Assembly (NCBI GenBank): GCA_963971575.1 | Contig: OZ020622.1 | Location: forward strand, 15,626,879-15,690,878 | Direction of reading: 5' to 3' | DNA from: Liopterus haemorrhoidalis | Taxonomy: Eukaryota > Arthropoda > Insecta > Coleoptera > Dytiscidae | DNA: 64,000 nucleotides | Shown here: piece by piece, positions 23,001-34,200 of the stretch | Layout: every line of letters starts with the position of its first letter | How positions within the stretch are numbered: position 1 is the first letter of the stretch | The notes under the pieces: generated by a model | Seen by the model: only the letters and a program-made list of their open reading frames with translations | What the model was told of the DNA's origin: nothing | Database searches by the model: none | Position numbers and translations under genes: made by a program

Positions 23001-26000
23001 TTTTATTCAGTATCTAATTGTTAGTAGACGCAGTCATGAGAACACGACCGACTTAAACATTAATGACAACGCTTTTGAGAGAGTTTCTACTTTCAAATAC
23101 CTGGGCACCATGATAAATCAGGTGAATATGAAGCAGCAGGAAAATACGAATAGAATTAAAGCTGCTAATGCATCGTATTTTGCACTTTGCCTCTTCAAAA
23201 CGAAACTCTTGTCGAGGAGCACCAAGATCAATTTATACCAAGTTATAGTACGTCCCGTACTTATGTATGGCTCCGAAACATGGACCTTAACAAAGCGTGA
23301 TCGACAACACCTCATAGCAGGGCCGTGCAAAGGGGGGGGGGCGAAAGGGGCGCCCGCCCCGAGCGCCAAATTTTAGGGGCGCCAAAATCGTTACTACACC
23401 GGAAAGGCGCAAATTGATAAAAGTTGTTAAATATTTTATTTGTCGCCTGCAAGAGGGTTAGCTATTGAACAAAAGGGAGATTTATTCCCAAGCAATATAC
23501 AATACGACCTTTTAGAAAGTCAGTAAGAAAACCAAAATAATAATAATTTTTGTGATTTCTATAAAATATTACCGTAAATTCGTTGTCATAGTCATTGTTG
23601 CGTTGCCTATTTTGTGTCCGCCCACGAAATAATGTCATTTCTTGGAATTAATATGGCATTGTTGTCAATTTGTAATCAATTGCCCAAGATCGTGCAAGCA
23701 TTGGAGGAATTAATAGAGATTAGAAAGAATGAAGAAACATATTCTGGTGCTAAGAACTTTATATACCAAATAAAAAAATATTATTTTATTTGTAGTTTGG
23801 TAATATGGAACCGCATCTTAGAAGAAATAAATGAGGTGAATATTTTCCTTCAAAAAAAAGAACAACGGTCACTATTGCTTGTAGGCAAATCGAAAATCTT
23901 AAAAATACAATCATTGAAATTAGAAATGAAAAATTTGAAACTTTTTATGAAAAAAGTGAAAATTTGGCCAAACTTGTAAATGTTGAACCTATATTTAAGC
24001 AAGAAAGGAGACGTAAGATTCGCAAACAATACGACTATGAATCTTTGGATACCGATTTAAACGACTCTGAAAAATTTCGTTTAATATATATCGAGGCTAT
24101 CGATACAATTATTGAGCAACTTAATTGGAGATTTGAAAAACTTCAACAGGTATCACGAGATTTCGATTTTCTTAGTGGTTCAAGCATTGTTTCACATGAT
24201 AAAGATACTATAAATAAACATGCTATGGCTCTTTCAATCAAATACGGAGCTGATTTGAACGGACATGATTTTTTGTGTGAGATTTTAAGTGCGAAAAAAT
24301 TTTTCAGCTCTTAAAAAAAATCTTTCAGAAAATATGGAGCTCTTAGAAATCCTCCAATTAATCCATCAATTTGACTTTAAATTATTTAAGAGCTACAATG
24401 GCTCAGGACAGGCTTGCCAATTTAAGTTTACTTTCAATCGAATGTTATGTTACTCGATTATTAGATATAGAAAAAACAATCGATGATTTTGCCGCTCTGA
24501 AAGCGAGGAAAATAAAATTTTGTTAGTTATAGTCATACTTTTATTCTGATTTTTATTTATTTCATTTATGTTATTGTATTATATGATGATAAATGTATTA
24601 TATATAACGATTGAATAAACCTTTTTTGAATATATGCTATTTAATAATCTGCTATTTAATATCTGTGCTATTTAATAACTCCCGCTTTTTTATGGGAGGG
24701 GGGCGCCTCATTTTGTTTTCGCCCCGGGCGCAGTTTTGTCTTCGCACGGCCCTGCCTCATAGTTTTCGAAAATAAAATATTACGCAGAATCTTTGGTCCC
24801 ATTCAAAATAATGGTGAATGGAGAATCCGTAACAACAAAGATATCCAAGAACTGTACTCAAGGCCAAGTACCACCCAAGAACTCAGAGGCTGACGATTAC
24901 AGTGGATAGGACACGTTATGAGGATGATGGAGGACAGAATGGTTAGGAAGATATGGGAAGGGTGATTGAATACCCGTCGATCAGTGGGAAGACCTCGCAA
25001 GAGATGGAGAGATCAGCTAACTGAAGATCTGACAAGTATTGGTATACAGGGTACTTGGCAAGACTTGACAATGAATAGATCGAGATGGAGGGCTTGTGTG
25101 AGTGAGGCCAAAAGTCAACCTGACTGGTAGTGTCCAAAGAAGAAGATGAAGAAGAAGAACCAATTTAAAATGCACGGAGAGAGAAAAATTATGTTTTCTT
25201 CCCATAATTCCCCCCATTTGGCTTTGTATAAAGAACAAACAAATAAACAAACATAAATTGATTGTTATATACCATGTGTTCAAAAAGAAATTACATAAGG
25301 GTTGGCTGTGGAAAAATAAAATAATGTGTACTACAAGTTTTAACTGTCAATTAATTAACTGTCACCACTGAAAATTAGTTAGTCAACTGTTATATATAGC
25401 TTGCAATAGACATTATTTTATTTTTCCACAGCTAACCCTTATGTAATTTCTTTTTGAACTCATGGTATAAAGACTATAGATTTCATTTTCAAGTCGTACA
25501 TGAAAGTACAACTTGAAAGTATAACCTCTAATTTTATTTATATAGAAAAAACTTACTCAGATTCATAATCTTGCATATCAACATGAACTGTGTTATCTGG
25601 ACTTAAAGGTGGTTCTTGTACTTGCACCTCCTCTTCCAAACCAATTTCATTCAACGAATAATCATTATCATCCCGCAAAGTATCACTACAATCATTTGCT
25701 CTTTCACTCCATCGTTCCTTAAATCTTTCTCGATAATCGTAATCTTCACTGGACGATGAATCATTTGAATCATATTGGGAAGAATTACTATAGGGTGGAT
25801 TACTTTCTTTATAAGGAAGATATTCTTTTTTCTGTGGTTTAGCGTTATCAAAAGGAGATTTATTTAAACTAACTTGAAAACTAGTCATAATTCCTACCGA
25901 TATTTTTTCTGTTTTACTGTCTTTTGTTACGATATTTCCTTTAGTTATACGTCTACATATACCATCATTATAACTAGTTCCTACTTGTTCGTCTTTATAA

Positions 26001-28683
26001 ATTAAAATATTTTTCGGATTTTCTCGTTTGTACATTTTTTGTTCTTTATTTTTAGGCATTAATACTTTATTTTTAGGTAATTCTTTTTGCGGTTTTTCTA
26101 AATATTCTGTTATTTTAGATGCTTTTAACATTTTTTCCATTGTTTCATCTATATTAGTTTTTCTTTGTTTTTCACATAATTTTATTACCATCTGCACTTG
26201 TTCTTGTAGTGATACAATTTGTTCATTTTGAACCTGTACTATATTCAACAATTCAGCAATTCTAGGATCTGTTTTGTGATTTTCTTTTTTATCTAATTTA
26301 CAATTACAACTACATTTTTCAGTATTTTTAGTTGTTTCAGGTATTTCTTGATGATTTTGTTCATTAGTTTTGTCTTTATTTGTAAAAATCATTTGGCAAG
26401 CTTGTAATTGTTCAGTTTGTGGTAAAATTTTTCTGTCACAGTCCGAAATTTGAACTAAAGGTTCATTTTGATCGTTTGAGACAACTTGAACATAGTTTTG
26501 ATCCAAATTAGAGCCACTTTGTGTACTATTATCTCTATTAAATTCATTTTGTACAGTATTATACGTATTTTGACCACCATTTACTACAGTTTGAGAGCCA
26601 TTGCACCTATTTTGTGCAGGACTTCGCGTTTTTTGTACAATTGGTGTATTCTGACCTACATTTGGTATATTTTGAGGAGTATTTTGAACAAAATCAGGTG
26701 CTTTTTGCATGTTATTTTGAGTTATATAAGCACCTGGATTTTGGGTAGGGCCATTTTGATATGAATTAGGTTTATTTGGATTGGTTTGTGTATAATTATA
26801 TGATTGTTGAGGGAAGTTTTGGGTACCTGTAGGTGCATTTTGAATTAAGTAAGCGCCTTGAGATGCATTTGAAGCATTTTGAATGACATTTTGATTTGAA
26901 CTGGTATTTTGAATTAAATTAGGAGTATTTTGTGTAAAATTTGGTGTGTCATTGGGCATATGTATGTTCTGAGTCAAATTTTGAGGCATATTAGGTAAAT
27001 TTTGTGACCTGCTAGGATAATTTGGAATTCTGCCAGATAAATTTTGGTCTATTGTTGGTAAATTTTGTGCAATTTGGCGCATGTTGTAATTCTGTAGTGA
27101 TTTTAGTTTTTCTTTTTGTTGAATATGGTCTGGTAAAGCAAATTTTTTTATTCCCTCGGAATTAAGCGTTGTTTTTTCAAATAAATTTTCTGTACATCGA
27201 TCCATAGGTCTTTGATCGTAGATACTTAAATCTAATTTATTATTTGTACCGTACTTAGCTATTTCTGGATATTTCGAAGTGTATTTATGGAGTAACGGAC
27301 TTGATTGTTTTTTTCTATCATACTTTGGGCTATCGGTAGTAGTTTTTTGAAATTGTTTGTTGTATTGTGGGTTACTTTCTGTTGTATATTTGCAACTATT
27401 TGCCGAAGGTGATGTGTACATTACATCTGAGTTTTTTGTGCTAACCGGTACATCGTTGTACCGACTTATATGTGTCTTAAATTTCATTTTATCAGGTATA
27501 TTTCCTAAAGAATCGTTAGGATCATTTTTATTTTGCAACGGTTGTTTATAATTAGTTAATGGAGCTACATATTCAGCAGCTTTGTCTATTTTTGGTTTTC
27601 CTAATAAAGCATGAAAATTTGGTGAACATATTGGTGCGTGTGGTCTTTCAAATCGTACTTGCTTTTTTAGCATACTTTTATTCGTTGATGTATCACATGG
27701 TGTTTTATAAAATTGGTATGGATTTTGAAATTGTTTATTTTCTTTTTCTTCTCGTGTATTAACGAATGAATCTTGTGAGACTTGGGGAACATTTTGCAGT
27801 TTCCAAGCGTTGTATGATTGTTGATGTGGAGGTATATTTTGAGGTAATTTTCGAGTGTCTCGAGATGGATTTTGAAATATTAATGATGCTTCTGGAACAA
27901 CTGGAGCTTTGACACTCTAAAAATAAATATTTAAATGTAAAAAAAAAATGTTTTGCACAAAAATATTTCATAATATTGATAGATGTACATGTTAACTCTT
28001 GATAGAACATGATGAATAAATAGAAAAAATAACAAACACTTGGTAAAGTTCCACAAAAATATTTTTTTAAAACTTAAAATATGTTTTTCGGCTTGTTAGG
28101 CCATTATTAGCATAAAAGTGTTACATAAAATGTTAACAATTTAAACTAAATGTACAGGTTTACAAAATACAAACTAGTGTGAGAATTCATTAGGAAATAC
28201 CATTGACAATAGTCTTAAAAATGGGTGATTCAAACAGATCTAGTTGTTCGTTAACAAGATTATGCCCTTTTCATAGTCCATATTTAAATTCAAAATCCTC
28301 TAAGTGCATGGTTTACTGCATTAATTTTCAAAGTGTTAAATTGCTAAATTTTCTTCCTTACATTGGTGACCGTTTTCTAATAAATGTTTCGCTAAATTGT
28401 ACTAATTAGATTTATTTTACAAGCTCTCCTGTGTTCCTGTTTGAAATTTTATTATTCATGTAGTTGGTTTTTTTATTAACAGAGTAGGGACGCATGAGAG
28501 TTTGGAAATTAAATAAATCTGATACATCCAATTAGCGAAATATTTTTAGGACGTATTTTACGAGCTACAAGGCTGAAGAACGCCGCATTATTATTTGTAA
28601 AATGTATATATATATATTTTGCATACCTGAGTCACAGGAGTCGGTTTAGGTGTGGTTCTCGGTTGCTCAAAAATAGAATCCAT
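17001..28683 (-). CDS. Coiled-coil protein, 979 aa, tentatively Ana2/STIL-like centriole duplication factor
   Basis: Four exons join in frame on the minus strand: 28683-28627, 27916-25557, 21016-20625 and 17131-17001. Introns 1 and 2 are GT-AG. Intron 3 starts with GC (AGAG|GCAAGT), and only this donor keeps the frame into the last exon; intron 2 ends at a TAGTAG (NAGNAG) acceptor. Visible features: a disordered N-terminus with KKQVRFERPHAP (about 103-114); a prion-like Asn/Gln tract with recurrent QN-x-P/T motifs (about 300-505); a Cys cluster CSCNC (554-558); a short coiled coil DPRIAELLNIVQ...QVQMVIKL (568-600); possible LC8-type motifs EQVGTS and SVGIMTS (about 662 and 693); an acidic Ser/Asp stretch; and a helical C-terminus with VSFAVKQLLMKYMSDEEL ending LKKQPKLL. 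This order, a low-complexity region, a short central coiled coil, then a conserved C-terminal helical module, resembles Ana2/STIL, which bind Plk4 and Sas-6 in procentriole assembly. The gene architecture is firm; the family name is an inference from weak motif memory. It shares its upstream region with mats. Confidence 0.6.
17656..19483 (+). pseudogene. Tc1/mariner-type (DDE) transposase, degenerate, split by a MITE
   Basis: The reading starts near 17656 (MAFW then a TGA), runs to LILNVYKKLVSEG, is broken by a 406-bp MITE (17869-18278), and resumes with KRPDLQVFKKIDSF and FYSKNIMPIVHLL. Catalytic blocks are visible: IVYLDETW (first Asp), MVNASYHS, where the expected second Asp is Val, and LLPYCVLNPIELIW (Glu). 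There is a frameshift near 18750-18840 and another near 19050-19120. This is the insect transposase type with YLDETW and NPIELIW motifs. It lies antisense in intron 3 of the minus-strand gene. Loss of the second Asp and the breaks show it is dead. Confidence 0.75.
17869..18278. mobile_element. 406-bp MITE, CAGTCTGTTCCAAACG family, copy 2
   Basis: TA-flanked (17869-17870 and 18277-18278), 406 bp, opposite orientation to copy 1. It interrupts the degenerate transposase reading frame, so it inserted after that gene. Confidence 0.9.
19635..20516. mobile_element. 878-bp element with long inverted arms (CAGGGTGTTTGTTTGA ends)
   Basis: TA flanks both sides (19635-19636 and 20515-20516). The arms are about 260-310 bp each, including CACCTCGAATTCCTTTATTTT, CTTCCGGTTTCA and CCATTTCAAAATGGC blocks and their inverses. 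A spacer of about 300 bp has no coding potential. The RNA or single strand could fold into a long hairpin. It lies in intron 3 of the minus-strand gene. Confidence 0.75.
21171..21532. mobile_element. hAT MITE, 346 bp (CAGCGGTTCCCAAAC ends)
   Basis: Perfect 8-bp TSD CGATAGGG at 21171-21178 and 21525-21532. The ends are CAGCGGTTCCCAAACTTTTT and GTTTCCCAAAGTGTGGG-type inverses ending in GCTG. Subterminal CGCGACCC repeats are present. It lies in intron 2 of the minus-strand gene. Confidence 0.9.
22028..22163 (+). pseudogene. Fragment of a conserved-looking protein (possible SWIM-finger family)
   Basis: One frame reads VVYQGVEIYNAGHIILCGV, then KNREFIKIYALCLQTCAL, before a stop. The pattern (NAGHI-xx-CGVT-x-K ... 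I-x-YALCLQTSAL) recalls a family of insect and cnidarian proteins that carry a SWIM zinc finger downstream; the finger itself is not visible. No start, splice site or flanking exons are seen. It is probably a decayed transposon or pseudogene piece in intron 2. The rest of 21533-22597 shows nothing recognisable. Confidence 0.35.
22598..22855. repeat. 258-bp element with ATTGAGAAkTGACA ends
   Basis: The left end ATTGAGAATTGACA and right end TGTCACTTCTCAAT are imperfect inverses. It matches pieces at 4935-5060 (left part), 2640-2680 (middle) and 3225-3355 (right part) that surround the THAP fragment. It therefore looks like a deletion derivative of that P-like element. No clear 8-bp TSD. Confidence 0.55.
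23040..25130 (+). pseudogene. LINE reverse transcriptase C-terminal region (RTE/craft-like), split by a hAT
   Basis: Before the hAT: FERVSTFKYLGTMI, ANASYFALCLFKTKLL, VRPVLMYGSETWTL. Resuming exactly after the 8-bp duplication in the same frame: FENKILRRIFGPIQNNGEWR, LQWIGHVMRMMEDRM, GRPRKRWRDQL, then a stop at 25128-25130. These blocks are the connection and C-terminal region of non-LTR endonuclease/reverse transcriptases. The 5' part with the RT active site is missing. Two in-frame TGA codons (after LRG and after IWEG) break it. It is a 5'-truncated dead copy in intron 2 of the minus-strand gene. Confidence 0.75.
23310..24762 (+). mobile_element. hAT element with transposase remnants (CAGGGCCGTGC ends)
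   Basis: 8-bp TSD CCTCATAG at 23310-23317 and 24755-24762. The ends are CAGGGCCGTGCAAA and TTCGCACGGCCCTG. Coding remnants are on the plus strand: 23614-23979 (VIWNRILEEINEVNIFLQ), 23964-24314 (an RRKIRKQYDYESLD region), then after frameshifts TMAQDRLANLSLLSIECY and IDDFAALKARKIKF. The last is the hAT C-terminal dimerisation region of ZMYM-type transposases. Large internal deletions remove the catalytic core. It sits inside the LINE reading frame. Confidence 0.85.
25270..25467. mobile_element. 194-bp MITE (CCATGwGTTCAAAAAG ends), mariner-derived
   Basis: TA-flanked. The inverted ends span about 50 bp (CCATGTGTTCAAAAAGAAAT, then AAGGGTTGGCTGTGG). The same terminus bounds the DD41D transposase remnant near 14552, and fragments flank 11121-12145. 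It is non-coding and lies in intron 2 of the minus-strand gene. Confidence 0.8.
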
Positions 28684-29133
28684 CATTAAAAATCCAAACA
28701 ATCTTCATTAAAAGATAAAATTATCACGTTTTTAACACAAAAATAACTGAAACACAACTGTCATATTCAAAACTTTGACAGCCGACTAATTTCTTCTTAA
28801 TGTTATTCCAATATGTTAAATTTTATTAAAGAATGAACATTTCAAATAAATCTGAATTTTATTGTATCAGTTTAATATTATTAAATAAATTATTAATCAG
28901 TTGAAATTGTTTTAATATTCATAAATAAGATTTTAGCGCTTATTTTAGAAAGTTGTGTTAATGCGACATCTAGTGATGGACTAGTGGATGTCTAGTTTTT
29001 ATTACTGATTGACATGTAGTTGTGAACCGTAAAAAGTGTCTTTAATGTTGACAAATAAACTCTATTTACAATAAAATATCAACAGACCAACACTTAAATA
29101 TATAATTCTACTATTTTTATACCTACTTTCAAT
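28684..29133. promoter_or_regulatory. Shared divergent promoter between the Ana2/STIL-like gene and mats
   Basis: 450 bp separate the two start codons, which point away from each other. The segment is AT-rich, with no TATA box at a convincing distance from either ATG and no transposon. Both 5'UTRs and core promoters must fit here, which suggests a bidirectional promoter. Confidence 0.55.
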
Positions 29134-31217
29134 ATGAGCTTCCTATTGTAAGTAAAAAATTATGTATCTCTTTGACGTTTCCTTATCACAAACTTTTTTT
29201 GTTATTTTAATCTGTGATTCATTTTTTTTTGTTTAGTGGAAGTCGTTCTTCTAAAACTTTTAAACCTAAGAAAAATATACCAGAAGGTACACATCAATAT
29301 GAGTTGATGAAACATGCAGCGGCTACATTAGGTTCAGGAAATCTACGATTAGCTGTCATGTTACCCGAAGGAGAAGATTTAAACGAATGGGTTGCAGTTA
29401 ACAGTAAGTTTGTTATAATATAATTTTGGTGGTAATACAACCTGAACCACAATTTTTTTTTATCCAAGAACAGTAATTTTTGTTGGCTTTAACGGTAAGA
29501 ACAATATAGAATTTAGTTCAGAATACTTTTGAAGCTTAATTCGAGCCACTCAGGTTCTTCTGTACTAGATTCTTTACTATCATAATCTAACCTAATGTCC
29601 TTATAATATGGAACTCTAGGATTCAGGTTGTTAAATAAAGTTGAGCCTATAATTTTTACAATACATGAGATATATACATGGTGTAACAAGATAAAGGCAA
29701 CTTGATTTTTCTCTTACGTGCTTGGAGATACAAAAAAATAGTTCAAATGCAGTAAATATACCGTGAGTTTATTTTATCATAGAACATAGAGGTTTTTTCT
29801 ATAACAACCGTTGATTGACAGCAATGTAAAATGCATTTATTTTTAAATAGAACATACTGCATAGCTTACTCGATTATAGAAATAAATAAACGCAATACAT
29901 TTTGTTTTAGGAAATAAATAGGAATGAAAAATTAAAAATATATTTAGGCGGATCAATATTTTCAAATCTAGCAATTTTTACAGATTGATTGAAGCTTTTG
30001 ATCATTTTGTTCAGGGAAAACCAACTTCAATATATAAAAAAAAATAGCTAATGACAACTTGCAAAAATGAAAATTCCAATTAATCCCACCTAATCGTTTG
30101 GAATAGCCTGTAGAAACAAAGCTGGTATTATTTGAAATAAAGTATTTGAAAAAGAAAAAGTAAATATTATATTTCAAATACTTAAAAAATGCTCTTGCTA
30201 TTTGGATTTGTAAATACTTTCTCTGTGGTATTTGTATTTGATATTTTTTATCTCAAAATGTCTAAATATTTTAAATATTTCCTAATATTTCAAATATTTT
30301 CCTAGCATTTCAAGTATTTCCATTGTTCGATTTGCGTATTTAAAATGTCACTACCCGTGATACTTCGCATACGCGCAGGTTTTAATATATTTCGTAAAGA
30401 AATAAAACAATTTTATTGAGACAATAATGCTGTAATTAATTAACGCAAAATTTAATAAAAATATCACAAAAAAAATTGGTTAAACTGTTTTACAAAATAA
30501 TAACAACTACTTCATTTGTTTACATAGCACATTAGTACTTGTCATCTGACATTACAAAATATAAACTTATTTATATTATTGCACACAAAAAATATAATTA
30601 GTCTCCAACATCCATATTATTTTAAATATTTACTTGTATTTCAAATATTTTCCTAAGTGTTTCAAATATTTCCTTAATAAATATTTCTGTAGATATTCTT
30701 GAAATTTAATTGTGGGCCGCCTATAAAAGAAATCCTTTAAATTGAACCACAATCCTTCAAAATATTTTTCTGTATGTATTTCTATCTAATCATATAAAAC
30801 GCAAATGTCTGTCGTGATAAAAAATTATCATATGGTTAAAAATTTCAGATTATTTTTTAGTTTTGTTTAAGTTTATTGAAATTTATAAACACCACTGAAC
30901 TAATTTTTACAGATTAGATATTAAATTTGTCATTTATGTTAATAAAATCTCTAAAGTTTTAAACATGTGTGGGCCGCCGATATCGTAGTTGCTGGCCACA
31001 TGCAACACGCGGACCGAAGTTTTCCTAGCCCTGGTATAAAGCAGTAAATCATATAATCGTAATATCCGTACAATCAGAGGTACTACACATGTATTGCAGA
31101 TTCCATTTACATTATAAATAATCGGTGGCCGATTAATTGATATATGCCGATTAATCAGCAAGCGGTCGATTTTCAGTATTTCAAATATAATAATAATAAT
31201 TTTTATTTATTTGTTTA

Positions 31218-31251
<34 letters not shown>

Positions 31252-34200
31252 CATACATTGATAATTTTTGCGTTGCCAGGTGAATAAACAAATTTAAAAA
31301 AAAAGAATAAATGATGTTACAGGAACGAGGTTCTATGTGTGGATATAACTTATAGTCTAAGAGCTAGCAACGTCACAAAAAAGTTTATTTTAGGTCGGCT
31401 GGTTTTTCGATATTTCTCTTTCTTATTGAAGTTAGGTAGGGATGCGGTACGTCTGGCACCTGGGAGCGGTTGCGTTTACTTGTGCGCATCTCGCCAATAC
31501 AGGTAAAAAGTGGATATTTTGAAATCATTTTAAGACATTTTATTTATTTTATATAATTTTCTATGTCTTTTTAGCATTATAAATTTATAGTTGCCAGACA
31601 GTTTCGTTGTTGTTAACATTGCGCCAGATCTAATTTAAGTATTTAAAAAATAATATTTTTCAAACCATTTTAGTATAGCTGTAATTTTAATAGGATATAG
31701 TTCTGTAATCAAAGAATACAATATTAATTTGCCAGACGGAAATTCCGTTGTTTAACTAGGAACCAGACCAATTTAAGTCCCGGGGAGAATAGGTAAGTTA
31801 GAAGAGATAACAGTAAAACAATCACAGCTGCTATTTTTTAAGTTGGCGTCGACCACATGAGTGTTCATGTTTGCTTGTTTTTATAAAATAAAATAGAAGC
31901 AGAATTTTATCGTGATGAGTGAGGAAAAAGAAAAATGTGTTTTTTGTTCAAACAAAAGTGGTAAAATAATAAAATTTAAAAAATAATAATAATTTAATTT
32001 AATTTTTTTAAATTTTTTTTTTTTTTATATTTTTTAACAGATACTCAGGTCCTAGAAAAGCATTTTATTGTGACAGAATTATTCAATAAAAATACTGAAT
32101 TACATTTTATGTTTCATTTCCTACATATTTAAAATAAATGATTTGTTTTATTTTGCTAATAATATTTTTTATCAGTTGTTCTCATCTCATTTTACTTTAA
32201 TTATTATTTTGCTCTATTTTTTTATGAAATTCTAACCTATATAATCTGTCTCTCTCTAACGCCCTCTGTTGCAGCTATCTCTCTCACGCAACCAACAAAT
32301 AAGCTGCCACACTCTTCTAACTTACCTATTATCCCCGGGACTTAAATTGGTCTGGTTCCTAGTTAAACAACGGAATTTCCGTCTGGCAAATTAATATTGT
32401 ATTCTTTGATTACAGAACTATATCCTATTAAAATTACAGCTATACTAAAATGGTTTGAAAAATATTATTTTTTAAATACTTAAATTAGATCTGGCGCAAT
32501 GTTAGCAACAACGAAACTGTCTGGCAACTATAAATTTATAATGCTAAAAAGACATAGAAAATTATATAAAATAAATAAAATGTCTTAAAATGATTTCAAA
32601 ATATCCACTTTTTACCTGTATTGGCGAGATGCGCACAAGTAAACGCAACCGCTCCCAGGTGCCAGACGTACCGCATCCCTACCTAACTTCAATACGAAAG
32701 GGAAATATAGAAAAACCAGCCGACCTAAAATTCTTTCTCGAAAACGTTGCTAGCTCTCGGACTATTAAATTATAAACAAATAATCAGAGTTGGTTAAGGC
32801 AACCTAAATATATGTTACAATTATAACAGCGTTAAATATACAAAAGTAAATAAACAAATTTAAAACAATAAAGCAAAACAAAACAAATTAATCAGTTATC
32901 AAGCAATTTTGATATCTCAAATAATGAAGGTGATAGTAACCATTTCTTGATGACCTGTAATATTTATTGTTTTATTGCTAACAAAATTGCCAAATATGTT
33001 ATAACATTTCCCTATAAAAAAAGTGTAGTAATATTTGCTTTTGGATATATTTATTTTCTTTGTCATTGCATAATTAGTAGACGTGCTTCTAGTATTGTAG
33101 CTGTGAGTAAGAAAATCGACTATTGATGGGTTTCTATAAATGTGTATTAATATTTCTGAAACATATAGTTTATCTATAGATAGCAGCTGAGATTCAAGGT
33201 ATTATAATTCAGATGGATATTTATTCGGTTTATTATAAATTATTTTAATTATCCTTTTTTGTAAAACGGATAATACATTCTTAAAACTTTTGGCTGCTCC
33301 CCCCAATTTAATATCGCATACTGGATTGTATATGAAATACCGATCAAAGTATTTCAAATAACAAATACTATTAGTCATCACTGATAAAAAGTATTTGAAA
33401 CATCAAATACTTTTAAAGAGTATTTGAAATAATGTATTTCAAATAATTTAAATATATTGGAATTAAAGAAAGAAAAAAAAGTTAAATATAGGCTTACAAC
33501 CTCTAGATAGGCATTTTGAGGCAGAGAGGGTAAGAAATATTTGAAATAATTGGGAAATATTTGAAATACTAGGAAATAGTTGAAATATGCACTAGGGAAA
33601 TATTTGAAATAATTGGGAAATATTTGAAATACTAGGGAAATATTTGAAATACTAGGGAAATATTTGAAATACTAGGGAAATATTTGAAATATGTAATAGT
33701 AAACTTACCATACGTCCCGGTTTGAAGGGATGGTCCCCGCGTCCCGGCCAGCTTGTCATTTTGTCAAAAACGAAAAAATACCGAGTATACACGCATCATA
33801 AAAAGTGCAGCGTCGGAAAATGGCGATTAGACAACTAATTAAAAATAACAACGAATTTTTAAGAAATTTCACGCTAGTGATAAATAATTTTTAATAATAA
33901 GTTAAAGTCGATTCCAAACGATTAGGCGGAACTAGATTTTCAAATCTATTCATTTTTACAGATTGATTGAAGCTTTTGATCATTTTGTTCAGGAAAAGCC
34001 AACTTCAATATATACAAAAATAGCTAATGACAACTTACAAAAATGAAAATTCCAGTTAGTTCCGCCTAATCGTTTGGAATAGCCTGTATGTTAAGAGTAA
34101 TTAAAAATTAACACTACGTAATTTTTGATTTTGGTAACCACTTCGTTATTTATCATTTTGAATCATAAGTATTAGCGTAGAAGGCGTTACTTTCTGTATT

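Noticed and set aside
31200..31250. (TA)n runs here and at 52084-52112 as origin or regulatory sites
   Set aside because: Simple microsatellites; nothing else supports a function.
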